A stretch of 64,000 bases of DNA, from positions 184,584-248,583 of the forward strand of contig JAPWUD010000001.1 in the NCBI GenBank assembly GCA_028275705.1. The letters are read 5' to 3'. This document shows positions 35,859-45,467 of the stretch, one piece after another. The position numbers and the translations under genes were made by a program. A model generated the notes under the pieces. That model was not told the origin of the DNA. It did no database searches and worked only from the letters and a program-made list of their open reading frames with translations. How positions within the stretch are numbered: position 1 is the first letter of the stretch; every line of letters begins with the position of its first letter. This DNA comes from Desulfurococcaceae archaeon (GTDB lineage Archaea > Thermoproteota > Thermoprotei_A > Sulfolobales > Desulfurococcaceae).

Positions 35859-37766
35859 CTACTTCTTAAGAGCCCTTAGTGATTTTAAAGTAACTATAGC
35901 GATCGCGACCACTAGTAATGCGACAACTGCTATTATAATTGGTCTTAAAAGAGTCAATCCCCAGTTCTCCTGGCTCGGATACTCAGATGTTTGTGTATTG
36001 TTGCTCGTAGAAGGTGAATTAATGGTATTTGTTGGTGTTGGAGGGTTTGAGTTAACGGGGGTAATGGTTGATAATGCAATCTCTGATCCGGGTACGACTC
36101 TAGTAATACTTAAAATACCCATTAGTGTGAGAATAGAACTCGTTGCTAGATCGATATCACCACTTTGACTTGCCTCATTATATAGATCTAGGTAGAGTAG
36201 CGCCACGTCATTGTTTAGGCTTTCACTGAAATACCATATAACAGGTAGAATTTTACTCGGTAAACCCTGAGTATCCCCTGATGCATCGTGAATTGCTCTT
36301 GCAGAAGCCGCGATCACTAGCGATGCGGCTGCATATACAGAAGTCTTATTGTTACTATATGCATAGTTGAGGATTGTGAGGTAGTCTCCAGCATATTCTT
36401 GTACTCCAGTAGAAGAACCAGTTAACTCCAGGATTCTCTCAACGTAAGTGTATGAAGCAAGTGCGTGTGAGTATATCACGGTGTAGTCCATTGGGCACGA
36501 TTTAAGCTCCACATCCTTGTTCACAACGAGATCTAAGAGCTCTACGTACTTTAAATATTCAATGGCATTGCCGGAGTAGTCTATGATCGATGAGGAATCC
36601 GTTGTATTGATAGCCCTTAGATAGTATAGCCAGGATAAATAAGTCATTGCCTGCCTCCAGCTATTACCTAGAGTGCATGGTGCCTGATCTACCTCCCTCA
36701 AGTAGCTTTCAATAGTTTTATTGATCTGGTTTAATAACTCTCTCGGGTCTCCACCACTATAGATTCTCGCATACCAGTATAGTTTAAATGAATATGAGTA
36801 CAGCTGAATAGCCTTATATGCTGTGTATACTGGGTAAGTGTTGGTAAATCTGGATAAATTATCTATAGAGTTGTTTATGTCCTGTAGATATGTTATTATA
36901 ACCCTTCCCTGTCTTCCAAGCTGGGAGGCTATGGAAGTTGCATCAATTACTAATCCACGTGTTAAACTCAAAGTACTCGATGTAAAAGACTTTAATTCGT
37001 CTAGACTACTAAGTTTTACAGTGACGTCAACTCTTGAGCGTGTAAGGTTTAACCCAGTGAAGTAGAATAATGCTTCAGCAACATTTGAAACCTCGTAGAC
37101 ATCTACCCCTAGTTTCCTCCCATAGTCAACCAAGTCTACGGTTTGATACTCTATTCTACCAATGACCAATGGCCCAATGCGTTTTTCAACATAAACTGGG
37201 TAGCGGTAAAATCTCTGTCCAGCGGGGATTAGAAATACTTTAAACCCACTAGAAGACGCCGCCTCCAGCTTCTCCTTTAATCCTCCAACAGGTCCTATCG
37301 TTCCATCAGGGTTTATCATGCCTGTCATTGTTACATTAGGCTTTATTGTAGCATTGAGTAGTAGGGCAATAAAGCCTACAGTTATTAACCCCCCTGCACT
37401 TGGGCCCCCAACGAGGGGTGTATTTGACTCGAGTAATACGAAGTAATCGTACTTGGAGTAGTCTTCCCCAGTGAAAATAGAGGCTATGAATGCCGCCACG
37501 CGTGAAGCACCTTGTGTTTCAACCTCAGTATATGGAAGAGAAGAGAAGAACACTCTCCCAGCCCCTGGGTAAGCGAGTGCTAGTTCAACTCTTGATAAAA
37601 CACCTCCTCCTCCACTGGAAACAGCTGGTGCGTATACAAGAATACTTCTAACTTCTTTGTACTCGAAGAGACCTGTAGAGGCATCTATGCTTGCTAGAGT
37701 AATTAACATTAATGTAAATACTGAGAAGCATATTTTAATAAAGACATTGTGATTAATTCGCTGCAT
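35859..37766 (-). CDS. Exported Lon-type (S16) protease domain protein without ATPase
   Basis: Starts with a signal helix (residues 7-30), followed by an S16 protease domain with the catalytic serine in VGGPSAGGL (S123) and the catalytic lysine in GGLKEKLEAA (K166). No AAA+ domain is present. Residues 230-560 form a helical, Ser/Tyr-rich region, followed by a Thr/Ser/Asn/Pro linker (TPVNSNPPTPTNTINSPS) and a C-terminal transmembrane anchor with a basic end (about 605-635). It therefore acts outside the cell, tethered to the membrane. The neighbour HtpX suggests a shared envelope-quality role; that is inference. Confidence 0.88.
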   Translation of the reverse strand: MQRINHNVFIKICFSVFTLMLITLASIDASTGLFEYKEVRSILVYAPAVSSGGGGVLSRVELALAYPGAGRVFFSSLPYTEVETQGASRVAAFIASIFTGEDYSKYDYFVLLESNTPLVGGPSAGGLITVGFIALLLNATIKPNVTMTGMINPDGTIGPVGGLKEKLEAASSSGFKVFLIPAGQRFYRYPVYVEKRIGPLVIGRIEYQTVDLVDYGRKLGVDVYEVSNVAEALFYFTGLNLTRSRVDVTVKLSSLDELKSFTSSTLSLTRGLVIDATSIASQLGRQGRVIITYLQDINNSIDNLSRFTNTYPVYTAYKAIQLYSYSFKLYWYARIYSGGDPRELLNQINKTIESYLREVDQAPCTLGNSWRQAMTYLSWLYYLRAINTTDSSSIIDYSGNAIEYLKYVELLDLVVNKDVELKSCPMDYTVIYSHALASYTYVERILELTGSSTGVQEYAGDYLTILNYAYSNNKTSVYAAASLVIAASARAIHDASGDTQGLPSKILPVIWYFSESLNNDVALLYLDLYNEASQSGDIDLATSSILTLMGILSITRVVPGSEIALSTITPVNSNPPTPTNTINSPSTSNNTQTSEYPSQENWGLTLLRPIIIAVVALLVVAIAIVTLKSLRALKK

Positions 37767-37848
37767 AGCGCATCAACTCTAGGAAATAAAAGCATGTTTA
37801 GCTCCTAATAAAAACCTTTACTCTCAAAAAGAGAAAAAATTATTAAAA

Positions 37849-38187
37849 CTACTTTCTAAGCAACCCTATTAAAACCCCTATAATGAATCCAATTGCTATA
37901 GGTCCAACTAATAGTGCAGCGAAAGATAATGCAATATTCTTTAGTGTTTCAAGAGAGACGCCAATTTTACTCAAAGTTTCCTGCGAGAGATTCAAGTTGC
38001 TAAGAGACCAAATGGATAGTATTGACCCTAGAATCAATATAGCAACCATAGCTACCACATACTTAAGTATCTTAGCTACAATATAACCTAGTAATATACC
38101 CAGCAGGAACTGAATAAATACAACAATAGCACCGGTAGGCGACGATAAAGCAGCTGCAATTAACTCTGTGAGAGAAATCTCAGGCAA
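37849..38187 (-). CDS. Small membrane protein, unknown function
   Basis: A 112-residue protein with three hydrophobic helices (about 18-40, 42-62 and 85-108) separated by a short amphipathic segment (LSQETLSKIGVSLETLKNI). No family recognised. It lies between the exported protease and the glycosyltransferase pair, with a gap of about 80 bases on one side and 130 on the other. Confidence 0.65.
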   Translation of the reverse strand: MPEISLTELIAAALSSPTGAIVVFIQFLLGILLGYIVAKILKYVVAMVAILILGSILSIWSLSNLNLSQETLSKIGVSLETLKNIALSFAALLVGPIAIGFIIGVLIGLLRK

Positions 38188-38318
38188 GTTTTAACACCTC
38201 ATGGTTAATAGAGGGCACTTGGGCTAATAACCTTTACAGTGGCTTTAGGGTGCATTGATATTAGTGATCGAGTATACTAGCGTATATAACTGCACCAATA
38301 GTATTTAAGTAATTGATG

Positions 38319-39782
38319 CTATAGGAGTAATACTTGCTCGATTTTATTCACTATTTTTTCTATTGAATTATACCAGGACCTGAGTACGTAAATCCCTAAT
38401 TCTTGATCTTCAGCATATGAATGTGCTAGGTATATGAGGTTGATGTAGATAAATGGGGCTAGATGTATTGCGTAAAAGCTATACTGTGTTCTACTCCCGA
38501 GTATCCATATTCCTATATAGCCTGCGAATATGCCTAGGTAGTAGAGTAACGTTTTCCCATAGTCTCTCCTAATAAACATTAATGGTATTGAGATCAGTGC
38601 TAGTATTAGAGACGTAAACCACAGGGGATAATAGCCCTCAGCGTAAAGTGTAGTTCCATCGGGGTAGTTATATAGTGCGAAGCTATGGTATCCGAGAAAC
38701 CAATCCCATGGATTAGATGATGTAGCGCAGTTTGGACCAGTACACTTAATGCTCAAGTGCCAACTTATGCTTCCTAATAGTGATTGTTTAAACCACTCTG
38801 ATACACCCATGTAGTTTGCTACTGGTAGTGAAACTATTGTGAGTAGTGAAACCCATAGACCAATCGACAATACACCATAATATACCGTGTAGTATATGAA
38901 GTCTCCCAGTCCACCACTAGTTTCTCTAGCTATTCTCCTAGCTAATACTATGATTATTGGTATTATTGTGAATAACCCAGATGCTTTGAATAACCCAGCT
39001 ATAATAGCCGATAATAGTGCACTGCGGTACTTACTTTCAAGTGCGAAGTATAGAGATATTAGAGTTAACGTAGCAACAAATCCATCGAGTATCGCAATAC
39101 TGTAAATCGCTCTTGTAATATTATCTATTGTGAATAGTAAAGCCCCCACAATTGAGGGTATGTAGCTCTTAGTCAACCTATATAGAATTAAGTAGACGAG
39201 TACACAAGCTAATACACCAAATGAAATAATTGGGATTCTCCAGTAGAATGGATAATCGCCAATCATTAGCATTGATAACGCAATTAAGTATTTTCCAAGT
39301 GGTGGATGCTCCCAGTTAATGTAGTTATTAATGCCTTCACTATCTGGGAGTTGCCAACCGGGAATAACATCCACGACGGGATAAGTCTTATTGACTTCAT
39401 TAATGAAACTCCACACTTCATCTACATAGCCACTAACATATACAGCTGGTATTTTCGAATAATCACACCTAGTCTTTATCGAGTAGTGGGGAGCTATGTT
39501 TTGGCAAGTTAATTGAGCGTAGTTTGAAGACTGGAATACTATGTTTACACCATAGTTAACTGGGTCTTGCTTAACGCTTAAACCAAATATTTTCTTTAAA
39601 ATAACCCTAGAGGATGAAACATACCAGACTTCATCAGTGATGTATCCCCTACCACCTCTCTCAATCTCCAGATTAGTGAAGTTTAGTGCTGTATAAACTA
39701 GTAGTACCGATGGTACAGTTAAAACAATAAGTAATGATATTAGAGATAGTAAACGATTGTGTATTTTATTGCGTTGAGTCAA
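38319..39782 (-). CDS. GT-C glycosyltransferase of the PMT (GT39) type
   Basis: A 487-residue polytopic membrane protein. After the first helix comes RGYITDEVWYV with the Asp-Glu pair of the GT-C active site, and later NWEHPPLGKYLIA, the hallmark of protein O-mannosyltransferases. About ten helices follow. It would transfer a sugar from a dolichol-phosphate carrier to an exported acceptor. The ATG overlaps the stop of the next upstream gene (ATGA), so the two are one unit. Confidence 0.85.
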   Translation of the reverse strand: MTQRNKIHNRLLSLISLLIVLTVPSVLLVYTALNFTNLEIERGGRGYITDEVWYVSSSRVILKKIFGLSVKQDPVNYGVNIVFQSSNYAQLTCQNIAPHYSIKTRCDYSKIPAVYVSGYVDEVWSFINEVNKTYPVVDVIPGWQLPDSEGINNYINWEHPPLGKYLIALSMLMIGDYPFYWRIPIISFGVLACVLVYLILYRLTKSYIPSIVGALLFTIDNITRAIYSIAILDGFVATLTLISLYFALESKYRSALLSAIIAGLFKASGLFTIIPIIIVLARRIARETSGGLGDFIYYTVYYGVLSIGLWVSLLTIVSLPVANYMGVSEWFKQSLLGSISWHLSIKCTGPNCATSSNPWDWFLGYHSFALYNYPDGTTLYAEGYYPLWFTSLILALISIPLMFIRRDYGKTLLYYLGIFAGYIGIWILGSRTQYSFYAIHLAPFIYINLIYLAHSYAEDQELGIYVLRSWYNSIEKIVNKIEQVLLL

Positions 39783-41077
39783 GTAGATCGCCCCTTGAGT
39801 CGATCCACGTATTTTATTTTATCTTTGAGGATTGAGCCAACTACATATATGAAGAGTAGTAGCAATGTAATGTTTCTTCCAAACGCCATGTATTGTGGTA
39901 TTGAACCAAATGCCCACGGGTTTGAATACTCGAAGAACGTAGTTATGATCAAGGCGTTAAAGACATCAGCCACTCCATACAATACCAGAAATCTACTCTC
40001 AAGCCCTATTATTGCAAAAGGAGTGATCATGAGGATCATCTGTGGGGAGAAAACGTGGTTGAAGAGGATGAGAGAGAATGTAGCGGCGAGTAGATACTTA
40101 AACTCCACGGTGTGATCTATGCCTCTCCATGGTGCTGCAATAAGGGGGAATACTATGGCGAGCGCAGTAGCTATAGATATGAATAATCTACGGTGGATAC
40201 TATCCCATATGTCCTTAACGAGAGGCATGTAGAGGCAGTTCTCGCAGTACCATGATAAATGGTGATTCACAAGGTAGTTAAAGCCTTGGGTTGCATACCA
40301 GTATAGTAGTAGGAAAGGTAATACTCCACTAATTACTACTCCAATGGCATAGAGCACGAATTCGTGTGCCTTAGATTCTCTAATAGATACGTATTTGACT
40401 ATGTAATAGTATACTATCCCAGCAGTAAGTATCTTAGTGGATATTGATAAACCGTGAAGCAAACCAGCGAGTAGTGGCTGAACACGGTTTCTTCCACCCT
40501 TAGTTATTAATAACGTACCGAGGACTGCTAGTGAAGCAGCAATTATATCCCAACTATAGACCATGTAGACTATAGTTGATGGAAGGAGGAGTATTAAGAG
40601 CCTAAGTGGCTTTATTCTAAGTATATCTCTCAGGATCAAGTATAGTGAGTAAACTAGTAGCACGTAGAATAATGCAATAAAGGCAGATTGAATGTAGTAG
40701 TGAATTAATGCGGCTTCATCTATGCTCGTAGAGTACTTGAATGCTGTGCAGGTCGATATATACCATAATAGACCAGTAAATAGTGGATACTCAAACTTAT
40801 AGTCTACATAGGGAATTGGGCATTTATATGAGCCATTCTTAAACCCGTAGTATTTCTCAGTAGAAAACCATCTTTCCCCTATTTTATCCATCGCGGGGTT
40901 GAAAATCGGATTGAAGAGCCCGTTTAAGATATCACTGTATTTTAAACCCGTGTATTTGACGGGTAGTTCAACACCTGGCATGTGTATGTATATGGATAAA
41001 GCTACTGGTCCAAGGATTGTAAGAATCAATACGAACAAGGTAATTAACCTCTCCTTGGCAGGCTTCAATGAGCACAC
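39779..41077 (-). CDS. Polytopic GT-C-like membrane glycosyltransferase
   Basis: A 432-residue membrane protein with about ten helices and a first outer loop that contains YVDYKFEYPLFTGLLWY, similar to the loop-1 of GT87/DUF2029 mannosyltransferases. An NHHLSWYCENCLYMPLV loop lies between later helices. It is encoded with the PMT-type enzyme (4-base overlap), which supports a shared role in glycan or lipid-linked sugar transfer. The start is uncertain: GTG at 41077 or TTG four codons later. Confidence 0.72.
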   Translation of the reverse strand: MCSLKPAKERLITLFVLILTILGPVALSIYIHMPGVELPVKYTGLKYSDILNGLFNPIFNPAMDKIGERWFSTEKYYGFKNGSYKCPIPYVDYKFEYPLFTGLLWYISTCTAFKYSTSIDEAALIHYYIQSAFIALFYVLLVYSLYLILRDILRIKPLRLLILLLPSTIVYMVYSWDIIAASLAVLGTLLITKGGRNRVQPLLAGLLHGLSISTKILTAGIVYYYIVKYVSIRESKAHEFVLYAIGVVISGVLPFLLLYWYATQGFNYLVNHHLSWYCENCLYMPLVKDIWDSIHRRLFISIATALAIVFPLIAAPWRGIDHTVEFKYLLAATFSLILFNHVFSPQMILMITPFAIIGLESRFLVLYGVADVFNALIITTFFEYSNPWAFGSIPQYMAFGRNITLLLLFIYVVGSILKDKIKYVDRLKGRST

Positions 41078-41177
41078 CCTTGAAGCTTAATGGATCTAAA
41101 TCCCAACACATTTATACCAAGTAGAGATATTAAGCACTGGTAAATAAATTATTTAGGGATTTTAATCGAGATTTATT

Positions 41178-41241
41178 AGTTAGGTGATGAAGCCGACAAC
41201 GCCTGAGTATATTGATGATGGGTCGATAGACTGAGATTAAC
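41178..41241 (+). ncRNA. C/D box guide sRNA
   Basis: The plus strand shows C box GTGATGA (41184-41190), a 12-nt guide, D' box CTGA (41203-41206), C' box TGATGA (41213-41218), a 12-nt guide and D box CTGA (41231-41234). All four boxes match the archaeal consensus, and the flanks TAGTTA and TAACTA form a perfect 6-bp terminal stem. Such RNAs direct 2'-O-methylation of rRNA or tRNA at the fifth base before D or D'. The targets would contain GCGTTGTCGGCT and TCTATCGACCCA, which I could not search. It lies antiparallel at the end of the phosphoesterase gene. Confidence 0.82.
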
Positions 41242-42143
41242 TATATTTCGCAAATAGCTCTCGCTATATTGTAATTTTTAAATTCAACCACCGCGAATTC
41301 TTTTCCCCCAGCTCTATATTTTTCAATTAATACGTAGTCTTCTAGGGTGAATGATTCAAAGTAATCAATGCTTCTAGTTGGGATTTCCCCTAGATCGATC
41401 CACGAAACTACCTGCATTGATTCAAGTGAGTCGAGTCTCCTAATTAATGGAGATAGGTATTCACTTGGGTTGGGATTGACAATAACTCCAGGGTGATATG
41501 GACCAGTAGCAGGCATTACAATAATAGTCTTCCCACTCGACAGCGGGATCTTGAGGAAGCATGGAAACCTATATACATCGAAACACTTCAAGCTTGGATG
41601 CTCATGCCCTATTATTACTGCATCGTGTCCATTGAGATCAACCTCTTCGTGTCCATGAACTATGAGAATTCTGCGTCCATTGGCTTGAGTAGATAGTGCT
41701 TTTACAAATTCAACATCTAGTTTTCTAAGAATAGGCTTAATGAAGTTGTCGTGATTACCCCTAATGACGAGGATCTCGCTTACACCCATCTCCCTTAGGA
41801 ACTTAATTAAGGTAACAACCTCCTCTTTCTCCTGCCTCAGCAATCTATCAAAAGCATGTTTTAAATCTCCATTTACAACAACTCTTTTAACATCTAGGTA
41901 TTCTAGTGTAAACCTCAGCATATCAATAGCCTTCTTTAATTGAATCCTTGGAACAAACACCGCGTAGAAACCACTACTCTTCCTTAAACCATAATATAAA
42001 CCCCGCGAAGCTGCCTCTTCAAAGCCTAGGTGAAGATCAGCCATGAGGAGAGTAGAGGAATCCCTAAAGTATAGAAACGGTGTTCCAACAACTAATTCTA
42101 CACCTCTCATTTTCTTATCAAGCGGTCTAAGCACACAAGCCAC
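41241..42143 (-). CDS. Metallophosphoesterase (calcineurin-like)
   Basis: A 300-residue archaeal phosphoesterase with the full metal motif series: MADLHLGFEEAA (D-x-H), VVVNGDLKHAF (GD), IRGNHDNF (GNHD), IVHGHEE and IIGHEHPS. The layout matches the archaeal group of putative DNA-repair-associated phosphoesterases (COG1407-like) in which the GNHD is followed by a short alpha/beta insert. The substrate is unknown. ATG 42143 follows shortly after tRNA-Lys, which is on the same strand upstream. Confidence 0.87.
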   Translation of the reverse strand: MACVLRPLDKKMRGVELVVGTPFLYFRDSSTLLMADLHLGFEEAASRGLYYGLRKSSGFYAVFVPRIQLKKAIDMLRFTLEYLDVKRVVVNGDLKHAFDRLLRQEKEEVVTLIKFLREMGVSEILVIRGNHDNFIKPILRKLDVEFVKALSTQANGRRILIVHGHEEVDLNGHDAVIIGHEHPSLKCFDVYRFPCFLKIPLSSGKTIIVMPATGPYHPGVIVNPNPSEYLSPLIRRLDSLESMQVVSWIDLGEIPTRSIDYFESFTLEDYVLIEKYRAGGKEFAVVEFKNYNIARAICEI

Positions 42144-42165
42144 CGATCAGAGATATTTAGGAGTG

Positions 42166-42239
42166 CGGGCCCGCCGGGATTTGAACCCGGGACCTACGGG
42201 TTAAGAGCCCGCCGCTCTACCAGGCTGAGCTACGGGCCC
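42166..42239 (-). tRNA. tRNA-Lys(CTT)
   Basis: On the minus strand: acceptor GGGCCCG/CGGGCCC, D arm GCTC/GAGC, anticodon stem GCGGG/CCCGT (with one G-U pair), loop C-T-CTT-A-A giving anticodon CTT, T arm CCGGG-TTCAAAT-CCCGG, discriminator G. It has no intron, unlike the other two tRNAs in the window, and CCA is not encoded. Confidence 0.96.
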
Positions 42240-42353
42240 CCTCATAAATTACCAGTTAATAGAGAGCTTTTATATCTTTAGCATAAAAATATTGATAGAG
42301 CATGTGTTTTAAAGCGGGATCCTTAATTATTTCAATTTAGATGGGTTTTCAAA

Positions 42354-43022
42354 TTGGAGAAAAAACACAGGAAGCTAATGGATTTCGCTAAGAAACCTGC
42401 CCGTGAAGAAGCTCAAGGTGAAGAGGGGGTAGGAGTCAGTGAGAGTCATGAGGCTCCTGTAGAGCCTGAATCGGCTAACCAGCGTAGGAGCATTATTGAG
42501 GAGGTACTAGAAATTCTACAGCAGAGGCAGAAATACACACAAACTACTCCCTCCAATATACAGACTCCAATGGAGCGGGGAGTACTAGAGGGTAGAGCAG
42601 AGGAGGGGACTGTTGAGAGGCGGGAACTACCATTGTTCAATCTGGATAAATTATTGGAGACTGCTAGTAAAGCATATGAGAGGGGAGGCATTAACATTAT
42701 TTACTGTGATAAATCAGGAGTTTGCTCGGATAATAGAAGACTTGGAGAAGTCTATGAGGATTCAAGTGGTTTAAAGTGGCAGAGGACGTTTATTCACACA
42801 ACGAGGCTACCAATATTCCTAGACTTTATAGCTGAGGAGGCTGATTTAAGGGGTAGAATAGGCAAAGCATTTATAGTTGTTACTTCTAGGAATGCTAAGG
42901 CAATAATTCCCGACGAGTACATATGTGAAGCGATCACTAGATATGGATTATTATTAAATATAGACAAGTGTACTAATTACAAGCCGTCTCCATGGGCTGA
43001 GAGAAAAAAGAGGCAAAAGTGA
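42354..43022 (+). CDS. Hypothetical protein with charged N-terminus
   Basis: Not recognised. The 222-residue protein has a low-complexity, charged N-terminal third (Glu/Lys/Arg/Gln rich) including a probable coiled coil (SIIEEVLEILQQRQKY), followed by an ordered alpha/beta C-terminal domain (NIIYCDKSGVCSDNRRLGEVY, then IFLDFIAEEADLRGRIGKAFIVVT). Two CxxxxC-spaced cysteines occur in the middle. TTG 42354 is used as start. It converges with the small winged-helix-like gene 15 bases downstream. Confidence 0.6.
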   Translation: MEKKHRKLMDFAKKPAREEAQGEEGVGVSESHEAPVEPESANQRRSIIEEVLEILQQRQKYTQTTPSNIQTPMERGVLEGRAEEGTVERRELPLFNLDKLLETASKAYERGGINIIYCDKSGVCSDNRRLGEVYEDSSGLKWQRTFIHTTRLPIFLDFIAEEADLRGRIGKAFIVVTSRNAKAIIPDEYICEAITRYGLLLNIDKCTNYKPSPWAERKKRQK

Positions 43023-43037
43023 GTTTTAGAGTGATTG

Positions 43038-43382
43038 CTAAGCAATAGTTAATTGTAGTTCTTCAACGCCATAATCCATTAACCTAGCAACTCTCTTCCT
43101 ACGCCTCCTCTTAGTGCCAGTAGGCTTCCACTCCATGCCCGGTGTTCCAAGGCTTCCATCGGGAAACTCGATGATCTTCTTCAACGCTAGTAAGTGGCTT
43201 ACTGCACGTCTAACTCTATCTTCACCAACCACTCCACTAAACTCTCTAATAATCTCCTGGAAGAATACTGGCCTACCCTTCTTCTTTATAAAGTTGTAGA
43301 CTAATACAGGTATCTCGGGGTCTCTTGGAGCTATCTCTACCACTAGGTCTTTATCCTCATATAAAACCTTCTTTTCACCCAT
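43038..43382 (-). CDS. Small winged-helix-like protein
   Basis: A 114-residue protein with a likely winged helix (PVLVYNFIKKKGRPVFFQEIIREFSG, then DRVRRAVSHLLALKKIIEFPDG) and a strongly basic stretch GTKRRRRKRVARL near the C-terminus, which suggests DNA or RNA binding. No named family. The start at ATG 43382 is clear. Confidence 0.65.
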   Translation of the reverse strand: MGEKKVLYEDKDLVVEIAPRDPEIPVLVYNFIKKKGRPVFFQEIIREFSGVVGEDRVRRAVSHLLALKKIIEFPDGSLGTPGMEWKPTGTKRRRRKRVARLMDYGVEELQLTIA

Positions 43383-43541
43383 AACCGCTCACCCCATGTT
43401 ATACTATTGGTGGGCTTACTTATAAACTTTATCTTTATACAATCCCACATTTATATATACACGTAAATTTTTAAGACGCACAAATAGCGTAGCGTTGTCT
43501 TATTATCCCCTAGCTTCTACGTAAATAATGGTGTCTCCACA

Positions 43542-45467
43542 GTGGCAAATCCACTGCTCGCGGGAAGGGGGAGTAGAGTACTACTCTTAGGGAATGAAGC
43601 CATAGCCAGGGCTGCCTTAGAGTCAGGCATATGTGTCGCAGCAGCGTATCCTGGAACCCCTAGCACTGAGATTTTAGAGGCTATAATAGAAGTGGCTGAG
43701 CAATGTAGTGTTTATGTTGAGTGGAGTGTAAACGAGAAGACCGCTTTTGAAGTTGCCTATGGAGCAGCTATTGCGGGGTTGAGGAGTTTGGTTGCAATGA
43801 AGCATGTTGGTTTAAACGTTGCATCAGATATATTGATGAGCTCTGCATATGCTGGGGTTGAAGCTGGTTTCTTAGTGGTGACGGCTGATGATCCCTCAAT
43901 GCACAGTAGTCAAAACGAGCAAGATAATAGATGGTATGGCTTACTATCACACCTACCCGTTATAGAGCCATCTAATCCACGTGATGCTTATGAATTAACA
44001 AAGGAGTCCTATGCACTTAGCGAGAAGTACAAAATACCAGTTATACTTAGGACAACAACACGCATTAGTCATACAAGAATGCCGATTGTTCTAAGTGGTG
44101 AAATAGCTTCTGGGAGAAACTGTAGAGGAGTCTTTAGGCAAGACCTTAGTAGATGGGTGCTGGTTCCGGGGAATGCTAGGAGAAGGAAGTTGGAGTTGGT
44201 GAAGACTTGGGCTTCTATTATGGAGAAAGAAGGTGAAGAACCATTTATAAGAATTATTAATCCAGGCTCTAGCAAAGTTATAATAGCGAGTGGTATAGCA
44301 TTTTCTTATGTAAGGGAAGCTCTTAATCTACTTAACGCTGTGGATAAAGCTACAGTAATTAAGGTAAACATGCCGGTCCCACTGCCAAGAGCCCCGGTTA
44401 AGAAGGTTCTTGAGTCAGCTAGTGAAGTACTCGTTGTCGAGGAACTAGACCCCGTTGTAGAAATGCAGGTTAAAGATTTAGCGCAGACAGAGGGTTATAG
44501 CATACGTATAAGAGGCAAAGACTTAATTCCACTAAACTACGAGCTTAGTATAGAAAGCGTGTACAGTGCGGTAAAGAAGTTCCTGGGTATAGAAGGTAAA
44601 ACCCCATGGGAGAGTATTGGTGTGGTTGAAACACCGACGCCTATACCTCCAAGACCACCAGTTCTATGTGCAGGGTGTCCACATAGATTAACATTTTACA
44701 TTGTGAAGACTGCTGCTAATAAAGCAGGGTTAAAGAACCCAGTGTACACGGGGGATATTGGCTGTTACACTCTTGGTTATCAAAAACCATTTGAGACCCA
44801 GTCAACTTGCTTCGAGATGGGTGGTAGTATTGGAGTGGCAAATGGACTTGTAAGAGCCATTGATAACCCAGTGATCGCGGTGATAGGTGACTCGACATTC
44901 TTCCACGCAGGGCTGCCTCCATCTATAAATGCAGTGTATAATAACTCACACATCATAATACTGGTTTTAGATAACTTGACAACGGCGATGACGGGGCATC
45001 AGCCACACCCAGGCACCGGGATTTCGGCTACTGGTAAAAAGACCACGAGGGTTCTTCCTGAGAAGATTTTAGAGTCTATAGGCTATAGAGTCTACGTTAT
45101 TAACCCTATGAAGACGAAGGAGTCAATAGAGGCTGTGACCGAGGCGTTTAGAGAATATAAGAACGGAGGCATGGTTGCAATTGTCTCAAGAATGAAGTGT
45201 GCTCTCGAAGTAGCTAGAGAGGCGAGGAGGAGCCATGTTACTCTACCATTATATGCAGTAATTGAAGATAAGTGCACGGGATGCATGGCCTGCGTGAACT
45301 TAACAGCATGTCCAGCTTTAATAGTAGAGCCTGGGGCGAAGAAGCCTAGAATTATGAGTGATCTATGTATTGGATGCGGTCTCTGTGCATCGATATGTCC
45401 ATATAAGGCAATCATTGTAGTGAATAACCCAACACCAGGTTATGAAAAACTATGGTGGGAGCCTTGA
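43542..45467 (+). CDS. iorA: Indolepyruvate:ferredoxin oxidoreductase, alpha subunit
   Basis: Oxidatively decarboxylates aryl pyruvates from Tyr, Trp and Phe breakdown to aryl-acetyl-CoA, reducing ferredoxin. The 641-residue protein has the pyrimidine-binding domain (AAYPGTPSTEILEAI, EKTAFEVAYGAA), the TPP-binding domain (CAGCPHR, GDIGCYTLGY, MGGSIGVANGL, GDSTFFHAG) and a C-terminal ferredoxin domain with CTGCMAC and CIGCGLCASICP for [4Fe-4S] clusters. GTG 43542 starts it. The beta subunit overlaps by 16 bases. It indicates peptide or amino-acid fermentation. Confidence 0.96.
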   Translation: MANPLLAGRGSRVLLLGNEAIARAALESGICVAAAYPGTPSTEILEAIIEVAEQCSVYVEWSVNEKTAFEVAYGAAIAGLRSLVAMKHVGLNVASDILMSSAYAGVEAGFLVVTADDPSMHSSQNEQDNRWYGLLSHLPVIEPSNPRDAYELTKESYALSEKYKIPVILRTTTRISHTRMPIVLSGEIASGRNCRGVFRQDLSRWVLVPGNARRRKLELVKTWASIMEKEGEEPFIRIINPGSSKVIIASGIAFSYVREALNLLNAVDKATVIKVNMPVPLPRAPVKKVLESASEVLVVEELDPVVEMQVKDLAQTEGYSIRIRGKDLIPLNYELSIESVYSAVKKFLGIEGKTPWESIGVVETPTPIPPRPPVLCAGCPHRLTFYIVKTAANKAGLKNPVYTGDIGCYTLGYQKPFETQSTCFEMGGSIGVANGLVRAIDNPVIAVIGDSTFFHAGLPPSINAVYNNSHIIILVLDNLTTAMTGHQPHPGTGISATGKKTTRVLPEKILESIGYRVYVINPMKTKESIEAVTEAFREYKNGGMVAIVSRMKCALEVAREARRSHVTLPLYAVIEDKCTGCMACVNLTACPALIVEPGAKKPRIMSDLCIGCGLCASICPYKAIIVVNNPTPGYEKLWWEP

